Shown here one piece after another: positions 53,622 through 62,810 of a DNA stretch of 64,000 nt. Within the stretch, counting starts at the first letter, position 1. Each line of letters begins with the position of its first letter. Source of the stretch: Phlebiopsis flavidoalba (Eukaryota > Basidiomycota > Agaricomycetes > Polyporales > Phanerochaetaceae); the NCBI GenBank assembly GCA_035772785.1, contig JAOCPU010000052.1:186001-250000 (forward strand). Direction: 5' to 3'. The position numbers were made by a program, and so were the translations under genes. Below the pieces are notes generated by a model. That model searched no databases. It was not told where the DNA came from and saw only the letters and a program-made list of their open reading frames with translations.

Positions 53622-54130
53622 TATTGTGCCTTGTGGCAAAGATGGTTTCTGGCCCGTAAGGAGGGTGGGTGAGGGCTAGCATAGCTAGAGGCAAGCAGAA
53701 TCAAGGCACATGTAATCAAGGGCAAATGTTGTTGTAGGTGCCGTGAGCTGTGTCCAGAGTTTGTGAGATCAATTGTAACCTCAAGCGATCAGTCGTAACC
53801 TTAAGCAGGCGTCCTGTGGGTGACCTTTATGTCTCTTTTGACCTACCCCAAACAACTTTCACTGCTTAACATCCTTTTGCGCTATTTGTCCCGCCTTCCT
53901 GGAAAGTTTCCTCCAATGAATTTGTGGATCCATCTTGATGGAAAACAAGGGTATATATGTGTGTTTGCGCCTTAACAATTGTGCTCTTCTTTCAATATCC
54001 AGTAGCTTGAGTGTGAAGCTCTGTACAATGTTTCAAAGTAAGAAAAGTCAGAAACGTTAGTATAGAATTATAAAGTCAAAGGTGTCAGGATGAATTACAA
54101 TGTGGTCAACTGATGTTTTCTGTCATTTGT
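53622..54130. other. no supported gene; possible promoter
   Basis: A TATATATGTG element near 53952 is followed by a pyrimidine-rich stretch. No gene reads rightward from it, so its relevance is uncertain. Confidence 0.35.
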
Positions 54131-54132
54131 CC

Positions 54133-54600
54133 TCATTTTCTCCTCTTTTTGAATGGTATATGTGCTACCTTCCTGTCAACTCCCGGATAAATGTATGAAG
54201 GGTCCACATTGGTGACTGTTTGCCAACAATGGTGCGTGCTCTGATGATTTATGCACCCTCTTAGTAAGCACTTGAAGTGTCTGCACTCATGGCTTCTTTG
54301 AAAGTCGACTGTTGGGTCAACTACACTCACTGACTCAAATGAAAGGGATACAAACCTGATTGTGAGGGCGTGAGCTTTTTTGTCAGTAATACACAGACAT
54401 GCATACCTGCGTTTGAAGGCATGGGCTGAGAGTCAACAACAAATGCTGCGGAGCCATATCTGAAGATGATCAAATATGACGCAAGAAATGCTGCAATGAG
54501 CGCCATGTAACCTAGCATGGTTACCCTCCGCTTCACCAAAAGAACTGCCTCACTTTCCAACCTCCATATCTTTTTGCCTCTGCGCCAACAAGCCTGACTA
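54133..54600 (-). pseudogene. hypothetical single-span membrane protein fragment
   Basis: The minus-strand frame contains VTMLGYMALIAAFLASYLII then FRYGSAAFVV, a clear hydrophobic span of about 20 residues preceded by basic residues. It ends DSQPMPSNA at a GTATGC donor near 54414. After a likely TCAG acceptor the following frame (VDPTVDFQRSHECRHFKCLL) may be the next exon, to 54133. No signal-peptide cleavage site was evident. The family is unknown and the two exons do not join in a confirmed frame. Confidence 0.3.
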
Positions 54601-54984
54601 GTTCCCTGTGTATCACCCTCTGTTACCAGTCACCATAAGCCTCTAAATTCACTTCCTCTATCAAGGAATCCTTTCACCTCGCTCAGGGCCATAGCCTTGT
54701 CACTGGAAAAGGAACTGCCATTTTCGATCTTGTCTATGGCTGGTCAATAATTATCTTAGCCAGCCACTCTTCCTGCCCATCTTCTATCAACATTTGTCTA
54801 GGCTAAGCATACTTGCGAGAGGGGATCAAGCCGGAGTCAATCCGCACTGAAGGCCGGTAATGTTAATGTGTAAACCAGACCCAAACATGGGTTTTCTGCT
54901 ATTCATTGGGTTTCTACGCCAGGTTATCATGGTTATTGGTGGGGACAGATACCGAGAATCCTCGGTTTTGAGTCATACTTTGTG

Positions 54985-55610
54985 CAAGTGAGCAAGGTGG
55001 CTGCCTACTAATGCTATTCACAAACAGGGAAATATATTTCCGCCTGCCATGCAGCTGATTTTGTGTAAAAATTTGACTCCTCCTTACAAGTGTGTAGTGT
55101 TTGTTGAGATGAGATATATTCAAAACCAAGTAGTATGGGCGTCTGTATATCATCAGAAGCCAATACCTCTGTTTCAGGAATGTTCTAGATTTGCTTCCTC
55201 AAAGTACTTTTGATCAGGATAAAGTTAGCCCTTTGACTGCCTCTTGCGGGAAAACTTTTGCTGGCAGTGAGCTCCATGCACCTGCCTCAAGAGATCTCGT
55301 GCCTCTCACCAGTCAGCAGCTGCTTCTAGCCTATTGCCCGGATGGAATCTAAAAATGCTGCAGAAACTTGTGGGTACTACACCTCATGCTCGAAACACAA
55401 ACTCATAACTTGTGAGTGTATCAGTTGCTGTCTGTGGCAAAATGCCATTTTCTGAGCCTCTGTGCTCGGATCTTCTAAGTTTTGTCTTGCTCACTGTGAG
55501 TAGTGTTGCCATCGGCTCGATCCAGCTTGCTTCTTGCTCTGGCTTGATGGTTTTATCCAGATTGGGTGAGCTGCGCCGCACCAAATCATCAATCATGAAG
55601 CCGGCTTGAG
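54985..55610 (-). pseudogene. unidentified mobile ORF, copy 2 (inverted relative to 17.6 kb)
   Basis: Read on the minus strand, the sequence aligns with 17.7-18.28 kb in order: the MSKTQ-like start (SKTKLRRSEHRGSENG), TATDTLTSYEF, ARDLL-type, KQRYWLL-type and LNKHYTLVRRSQ-type segments. Nucleotide identity is patchy, with many single-base and small indel differences, yet the peptide blocks recur. That supports a real ancestral protein. Frames are broken in several places (for example after VFRA). Identity of the family is unknown. Confidence 0.5.
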
Positions 55611-56136
55611 CCGTCCAATTATCTACTTTGCACTCTCTCTACTAATTTACACCTGCAACTCTTTGTCAGAGAGCATTATAGACTCAATAGAATTTTCATA
55701 TGTGTCCTCAAGCAAGCTTTAACTCCTTCAAATGATGTTTTTTGTCTCTCCTCATCAAGTTCCATCAAATAGTGACTCTCAGCGTTAACTTGGTTAGCAA
55801 TGGAAAGATGCTGGAAGTGAGTGCTTGAATGTTGGCAGCATGTTTTGTACCACATTGGATACTGTTCAGCCCATCAACGATTACCTTCATGGGGTATTCT
55901 GGGATGAAAGCAACATATGGGCTACACCAGGCCATTCTCCCCACCATACCTGTCTCGAAGACTCTTCGCACCTTGCACAGAGGTAGCAGTGTGGCTCATG
56001 GTTAAACGATTTATGGGTGGACACACTGCAGCACAGCGATTTGGCAATGTGTTTTTTTGTCGCCTGTGTCGCATTTCTTCTTTGTTTTGGCAATGAGAAG
56101 CAGAGCTGGGACGCCAAAAAAGTTTGCAGTTGTGGA
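55611..56136. other. no supported gene
   Basis: Short frames on both strands without domains lie between the unidentified ORF copy and the left end of the hAT element. Confidence 0.4.
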
Positions 56137-59100
56137 CGGTGTTGTCATTGACCCCCGTCTGACCGGTCAAAGATTGCTGGTCAGTCCGACAGTTACGGGG
56201 GTCAGCCTGACTCTGATTCCGGTCAACCGGAGAAGAATTCCCCGAGGCCATGATTGATGCATGTAATTACGTTGACGTGCTACAATACATTTTCGGGCTG
56301 CGAGACTTGTGACAATCGACAAACCAACTCATACCTTGCACACTCGTCACGAAGATTTTTTGACATCTCCTCCGTGCCAGTAAAAAATCAAGTTTCTCAG
56401 CTGGTGTAGAGTCGGTGGGATAGTGAGAATAGAGTCTCGAGAGGGAGTGCTGGTGGGGGTGGTACAGAGGCGATTTGCGGCCTGGCAGACGTGCGTGAAT
56501 TGGGAGCCAAAAGTTATGGTATAGCGGCCTCGGCGAGGTTTTTACTCTGCGGTACCCTGAGGGTATAGATTGATCTACGCTCAATGGCGTCACGGGTTGT
56601 GTCTTCAGATGCAAGTGTGGCATCCTCTATGAGCTGACGGCCAATCTACGAGAACTCTGTTTCATCCTCTTCGCACGTCATCAAAACACTGTATCGGGTT
56701 CTGGCTCAGATGCCGTGAGAGGGCCCGTGAGTACTTGGTCCGGCACTAACTAGAACTAGTGAGTTCCAAAGAGAGCGCTTGAACCGACCAGTAGTCAACC
56801 CGGCTGCCGCAATTCTCGCGGGTGAATGTGAATGTCCGATCTGACAAGAGACGTCTTGTGGACGTTCTTCGGCAACAAACGGTTGCGCCTCTTGGTATGT
56901 CAAGATCCCGAAAATCACTAAACGCGCGTTCGCTTCCGGCAGCATTTGCAATTACGCTCAACACCCGGAGAGCGAGATGCACAAGACCAGAGCGCCCTGT
57001 CGTGACTTTGGTGCGTCGTGTATAGTTCATTCCCTTCCAAGATTAGGACCAGATCAATATCCTGTTATTGTAGCTTCGTGGCAGAGTGTGTCCTCAACTT
57101 TGCATGACAATTTTATATCAGAGTTGTTATAAACTCACCTTCTGATTACGTTCTCCAGTTTTGCTTCCAGTCATCAGTAAGATGCATGGCTGTATCTGAG
57201 TACTCTGCTGCCTTTTCCGCATAATCCATGACAGCTTCGGAAAATTCTGGGGGAGGGATTTGTGGAAAAAAAGCGCAAAAAGGCCTTCTTTGACATGCGG
57301 ATGATGTCATTGGTTGAGAGTGCCTCTCCGTTGAAGCGACGGTACACGGATGTACGGATTGAAAAACACAGCCAGAATGTAGACATCTTGGTCTGCATTC
57401 TTCCATCACTTCTCTAAACTTGCGATGGATGACTAAGCGGACATGAGGTGCCACATCGGACGACCTATAAAATCCGGTAGAGATTTGCGAGGGTAAGAAG
57501 GACATGGTCAAGGCGGGTGTCAGGAGCCTGCGTAACATTTGCTGCAATCGCAAGTGGCTCAAGGTGTGACTGGATTCTGATAGATGCTATTTAGTAGGTG
57601 CCTGGTCAACAGAGATAATAGAAATAGCGCACATTGGTAAGCTCGGACCAAAAAATGTCTCGTCACTTACTATGGCGAGGATCTCCTCAGCTTTCAAATA
57701 CTGCTCCTGGGTTTCTTGCCGCAAGCCTCCAGAAGCTTCGACCATCGACGACGACAGCCAATCAATCATCGCATCTGATAGAGTAAGGAGCCGGTCAACG
57801 AGAGATAATGAGCTGTCCAGCGTGCGATCACCAGAAGAATAAGTGTAAGAGCGCGTGTGAAGCTGTCCTCGTATGTGAATTCTTGTTTCTTTTTTTGAAA
57901 AGATCTAATGCTTTCGAGTGATTGATGAACCACTTTATGACTTCTAGTGCACGGTTTATGGTGTCGAGGCTGCCGGAACCCTTTTAGATAGTCGCCAACA
58001 ATCAGGTTGATCTGGTGTGCCCAACAGACAGACACGATCAGGTGTGGAAGTCAATCGCAAGAAGGACGGCGTGCTTTCTTGCCGTCTGGACCATCATCGG
58101 TCACCCATGCAATAACTTGAACACCGTATTCTGTCAACATGTGCTTAATCTCCGCCAGAATGAGGACTGGTCGGAGCCTCTCACCCGTCTTTGACTCTCC
58201 ACTCATATCATGGGTGCGTACAAGATATGGCTGTATTTGTCTCATCAGTGATGTTCTCAGGCTGTCAGACGTGTGAGAGATTTCTTACCATGCGCTGAAC
58301 CATCATCAATGAAGTTATAACCGACATTCGAGCTACATTCTTCCAGCCGTCACACTGGCCTGTGGCCACCTTTCCCTTCACCCTCTCAATAATGCTCGTT
58401 TTGGCTTTCTGAGCAGCCGCGTCCAGAAAGGCGCCGAAAGTTTCCGTCAATCGGGCACCCGTGCTCCTGGAACTATCGCGCAAAAAAACGGTGAGTTTCT
58501 GGATTGTCTGCGGCATTCCAAGCAAATCCACACGCTGCGAATAGCCTGCAGAGGTCGTCTCCAAACTCCTGCTGACGTTCCGCTGTCCATGCTGAGTTTG
58601 GTCCATCATTCCAATTTGCCATGGACTCCGACTCTGAGTCCCAAACCTCATACACAACACGTGGTCGCTTTCGTGAATGTGATGGCGCAGACGTGGGGTA
58701 TTCTGCTGGATGAGGTGTTGTGAATAGCCGAAGGGGATTGAATGGGGTTGGTGTCGGAAAAATGTAAGGGTAAGTTCTCATAGCTTTGCATGACACGAAG
58801 CTGAGTGTTGCTCTGCTTTAGCCTGCTCCAGAAGAGTCTCCCGGTCATGCTGGGTTGGGACATACACACAACACTTGATGTGTGTCAGCATTGTATCCCG
58901 CTTTCCGGCCACAGGTATGACTCCAGTCTCTGTGACATTGTGCTGAATAAGTCCACGGGCTCTGCCTGTCCTAGGTTCAACACAGCCAGGCTTGGAACAA
59001 GGGGCTAATGAGTGAAACTGTGAGCTTTAACTTACTTGTATGATCTGTAGGATGTGTGCTTACCAGCTTCCCATAGTGCTGCCTCTTTTTGTGGCTCCAG

Positions 59101-59581
59101 TAAGATGCACCGAGAGCTGATTATACTTCATCTAGCTCTCTCTGCTGCCTGACCCACTCCTGAACACACCCATTACACCATGCCACACAGGTGGGTTTGA
59201 TTATTGCGATATTTGACTCCTTTTCTGTGACTGAATGCCGACCACAGGAAACTTCTCTGAGACGCAAGAAATGGTCTGATTATATTGCGCGGAGGGTGCT
59301 GCTGAGCGGAAATTGGCACTTCGAGACTCTGGGACATGGCGGGATAGCTCGAAGATATATAATATTAATCTACAATATTCTACGCTATGTTGTGTACGCC
59401 CTTGCGGCCGTTCCACACTTATCGTGGCTCTCTCTCCGCCCTCTCGCATATGCCGACTGGCGCTCACAGTGCTGCGTGGGCGCCTGACCCCTTGACAGGT
59501 TAGCTGACCAGTCCGACCGTCTGACCAGTCAAGGAGGCTTGACCTCATTCTTGACCAGTCAGCCTAATCTTAACAACACCG
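56137..59581 (-). mobile_element. complete-length hAT element, decayed
   Basis: Both ends carry clusters of TGACC(A/G)GTC-type motifs: at 56145-56230 (CTGACCGGTCAAAG, CTGGTCAGTCCG, CCGGTCAACCGG) and at 59490-59570 (CTGACCAGTCCGAC, GTCTGACCAGTCAAGG, CTTGACCAGTCAGCC). The outermost GGTGTTGT at 56138 is mirrored by ACAACACC at 59573-59580. The hAT transposase relic lies between them on the minus strand. Boundaries are approximate because no 8-bp duplication could be confirmed. Confidence 0.65.
56706..59190 (-). pseudogene. hAT transposase relic with N-terminal zinc finger
   Basis: Read leftward from about 59190: WCNGCVQEWVRQQRELDEV (zinc-finger start), CPLVPSLAVLNLG-type linker, EFGDDLCRLFAACGFAWNAA, KVATGQCDGWKNVARMSVIT (about 58380-58320), YLVRTHDMSGESKTGERLRP, VIAWVTDDGPDGKKARR (about 58110-58060), CWAHQINLIVGDYLKGF, ARWTAHYLSL, DVFILAVFLNPY-type segments near 57390, and VHLALRVLSVIANAAGSERA then FSDFR (about 56970-56911). 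The Asp of CDGWKN, the Asp of TDDG and the Glu of SERAFS are the expected hAT triad. Blocks lie in three frames with stops between them, so no protein is made. It sits between two motif clusters that mark the element ends. Confidence 0.85.
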
Positions 59582-59859
59582 GTCGTAGATAGTCACCTTC
59601 TCCGAGTTGAGAGGGCTATACAACAGCTGCCTCATGTCAGGTTTGATCCACTGAGGGACATCGCATTGGTGAGCACACATGAGTCATGTCATCAGTAAAA
59701 AGTCCTTTCAGTGATTCAGATGACTGATAGCAAACTTCTGGGCTCTGGCTGCCTGCAAGAAGTGGCCACACACAAAGTATGTCAACAAGAGCAAGGGTAG
59801 TGTGGGCCTAGTTTCTGCATAGCAAGTCAGCATTCCATCACTGACAGAGAAATATCACT

Positions 59860-60248
59860 CAACAGGGGATGGTAAAGGATACAAAGTTCCCAAAGACGAC
59901 CTCATTGAATACAAGATCTAAAACCTCAGGTTGATTGTCTCCACCTGCCCCTTCGCTTCCTTCTTCTCCCTTCTTCCTCTTCGCCTTTGTTGTATCATGA
60001 ACAAGTGTGAACACCCTGAGGCTGGGGCAATGAGAGCATATCTTTGTATAACTCCGAGTGCTTGATGAGGTGAGTATAATGAAGCCGAAAGAGAATTCCA
60101 TTGGTGCTCTGCAAAATGTCATGCTGTAAGTTAAGCTTCTCCCAGTGAACAATTGCACCATACATTCAAAATAATTATTTCCATCATTGTAGTGATATTT
60201 CTCGTGCTTTCTAGCCTTGGAAAGCATGGCATTCATGTTCAAAAGCAA
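59860..60248 (-). pseudogene. BTB/POZ-domain protein fragment
   Basis: Minus-strand exons read HEKYHYNDGNNYFEC (about 60200-60160), then after a likely intron STNGILFRLHYTHLIKHSEL and YKDMLSLPQPQ (about 60109-60017). After another likely intron comes GEEGSEGAGGDNQPEVLDLV then FNEVVFGNFVSF (to about 59870). The L-F-R-x-H...S...DM-x-SLPQP signature followed by an acidic E-G-S-E block is that of the large BTB family of mushroom-forming fungi, thought to mediate protein-protein contacts. The fragment stops at C-terminal strands of the domain and lacks the rest. Shifts between frames are explained by introns or decay. It is the only non-transposon protein fragment placed with fair confidence. Confidence 0.6.
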
Positions 60249-60309
60249 TGGCAGATATCAAGGGAGAGCAACCAACCAAGGTGAGAGAGTGTAGCGACTT
60301 CAAGGATGG

Positions 60310-60380
60310 AACTTGCCAAGTTGCAAGTTCGTGAGTCACAAGTCACAAGTTGTATTGCAACTCGTGATTTGGACTCTTGG
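60310..60380. repeat. CAAGTT/ACAAGT motif cluster
   Basis: ACTTGCCAAGTTGCAAGTTC, GAGTCACAAGTCACAAGTTG and GCAACTCGTG segments alternate in both orientations over about 70 bp. This is one more motif-specific cluster of the hAT-subterminal type. Confidence 0.5.
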
Positions 60381-60453
60381 CATGCCACAATATGCCAAGC
60401 TAAACATCGCATATTTCAATAGCTTCCCTATAGGCTTTCACTCTGGCTTGCTA

Positions 60454-61315
60454 CAGTGACTGACAAAAGTGTGTCACACTTGGATATTGGGCACTCAAAG
60501 AATTTTGAATAAGATATCCATAAAGGGAGCTTTTGCATAACAATAATGAAGATTGTATCAAATAGCATGAAGAGCTATTTTTGATATATACACTTATATT
60601 GTAAGTAGTGATAGCCATTGGATAATGAGCAAATACATTAAATTTGCTCTTATTAGAGATTCTTTTATTATACAACAATAAAAATGTTTTGCATTTGAAG
60701 GTTAATAATAAAAAATACCTTGATACCATATCTATACTGTATATATAGTGCATTACAGCTTACTATGGCTAGCTACATGATATAGTCATGATAATTTAGA
60801 GCCAGCAATATAAAAATAATATTTTATTTGTAATTTGCCACACCTTACAAAAATATAACTGTCTTTTTAACACATTTAGTATTCCATTTTTTATAACTGA
60901 CAAAAATTTGATATTACCATATACTCCATTATAGCCAATATAAATGAAATAGTACTTCACATATAGCTGTAACAGAAATAATCAATATTCATTCAATAAT
61001 GATATTAGATACATATTATATATGCTTTTTATATGATGACTTATGAATTGAGATATTTTAACAATAGTATGTTAAATGCATTTTTTTTTAGTTGTGTAAT
61101 AAAGAAAACTTCTATTAGTATAATTTTAATGTAGTTGTTCATTATATCATTATAGTTGCTATATATAGCATATATGTAAATCTTAAGAATGATATTTATT
61201 ACTTTTGTATTCATCCACAAAAAAATTGCTTTTCTGTAGTTGCTCATTTAAATATCTTATAGCATATTCTTTAAATGCTCAATATCCAAATGTGACACAT
61301 TTTTGCCAGTCACTG
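60454..61315. mobile_element. 862-bp mariner-like non-autonomous element, copy 2
   Basis: The left end CAGTGACTGACAAAAGTGTG and the reverse complement of the right end CAGTGACTGGCAAAAATGTG are flanked by TA (60452-60453, 61316-61317). The interior aligns with copy 1 (27939-28846) throughout, including TAATTTAGAGCCAGCAA- and GCTAGCTACAT-type landmarks. Both copies are in the same orientation. No transposase frame is present. Confidence 0.85.
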
Positions 61316-61323
61316 TATATTAC

Positions 61324-62617
61324 AATGCTGCCTGCTTATAACTTTGCACAGCTTCCAGAGCTCCCACAAGATCTTCATAGGGTGGTCTGGCAATATACAA
61401 CAGGCTCATCAGGCTCTTGCTTCATTACACAACTGGGTAACTATTTTGCTTCGATAGGAAGAAAACAACCCAATTTGCCTAAATATTCTTTGGCAGCAAA
61501 TCTTTAATTTTGCCGTGCCTATTCTAGAGTCCTATATTCAGGAGAACCTTCTAACAGAGTAGATAGCCAAAATGGTCCATCTGTTTGATCAATTGGCTAT
61601 AATCTTGAGAGACATCGCTTAGATTTAGATGGCATGTGAGTTACTTTTTTTTACTAGCCTCAAATATGCTCTGCTCAGTTTTGAATACTTTGTATGTAGA
61701 GAGCAGTCAAGAGTAGAGAAGCTAGCTCTCATTTGTGTGGTAAAGCATCGGAGACAAGGTCGGCCAAAGATAAAAACAAATCAACAAAGCGTACCTTTAG
61801 GAGGCCTTGGCCTCAAACTAAAGCATATCCTTATTGAGGTCACTTGGAGTCCACCAAAACACACTCCAGCGCCAGATTAAGTATCATAAACTTAGCAAGG
61901 CATATATCCGCATTACAGACAAGCATTTAGATGCAATTTTCCGGGTCTATAAAATCTACAAGCCAAAGTTGGGCATGCAGTATGCAACCGGTTTTTCTGT
62001 GAGTAGTTGGTCTCCGTATTCAGCAAAAACGTATCTGAAGATCGTTACGGTGTATTGATGGTCTGGGCCAGATATTTTGATGACGTGAGGCTATTTAGTA
62101 GTGAACTTACTTTGTATCATGGTTTAATGCTCTCTCGCATTGCAATGAATACTATAAACTGATCTGGTGAGGCATTGTTATTCATGAAATTATTGATAGC
62201 AGGGATCGTATTGTAAGTTCTTATTTATGTCGTTCATGCTTTTTGCTCCCTGATGCAAAAATGTCTTCAGATTACCGGAATGCACGCCAACACCAACAAT
62301 TGAGCATGGACAGTTTTTAAAACTGTTTCTGAAGGCAATCATAAAAATAGCAAATACCTTCCCATGTAAGAGGTAATTGTGGCGATGAAAATGTCCTTAT
62401 CTGTGTCTGGATGGTCATGTTTTAAGGTCCTGACTGCGTGTTATTTATATGGGGATTGTAAGTCCAAGTCTTTCAATATGTGCATGATTTGAAGCTTATC
62501 TCAACTTTTCTACACAAGGTCAACTGAAACCCTCACATTGAATGACTCTGGTCAAAGTTGAAAGCCAGTTTTGCCCACCAATGGAGAGCATTTTTTACTT
62601 GACTAGGCTATCTTCAT
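61324..62617 (+). pseudogene. DDE integrase-type transposase relic, cut by hAT
   Basis: Forward fragments follow the order of a widespread Agaricomycete integrase-core transposase: VPILESYIQENLLTE and MVHLFDQLAIILRDIA (61515-61625), RQGRPKI, a helix-turn-helix-like GVHQNTLQRQIKYHKLSKAY (61843-61902), ITDKHLDAIFRVYKIYKPKL, SHCNEYYKLIW (62134-62167), GIVIHEIIDSRDRI, PSHVRGNCGDENVLICVWM (about 62360-62411) and NPHIE-stop-LWSKL with FAHQWRAFF (62529-62600). Where the family has D the first block has N and the second has N; the Glu of HIE remains. TGA at 62168-62170 (W) and 62544-62546 (R) are single transitions. The sequence stops at 62617, where the next hAT begins, so it was interrupted by that insertion. 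Confidence 0.7.
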
Positions 62618-62790
62618 TAGCGTTGGGTATGGCTTGGCTGGCTTGTGGCTAGCCATCCTGAGCTATGTAGCAGCCAAGTCAAGCTGTGGAAATCAATCAC
62701 AGCTTTACGCGGCTTAACTTAACTAGCTGGCGGCTCAACTGCAGCTGTGAGCTGTGGCAGTTATCCCAAATAGGAAACTCTCCCGCGCAA
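62618..62790 (+). promoter_or_regulatory. 5' terminal region of hAT element with GGCTAGCC/AGCTGTG cluster
   Basis: The end TAGCGTTGGGTATGGCTTGG begins at 62618 and is followed by GGCTGGCTTGTGGCTAGCC, CAAGCTGTGGAAATCAATCA, AACTAGCTGGCGGCT and GCAGCTGTGAGCTGTGGC in both orientations. It lies directly upstream of the transposase start at 62811. The integrase relic on the left stops here. The target duplication cannot be checked because the other end is outside the window. Confidence 0.6.
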
Positions 62791-62810
62791 TCTCTCGAGC
62801 TTGATCTACC

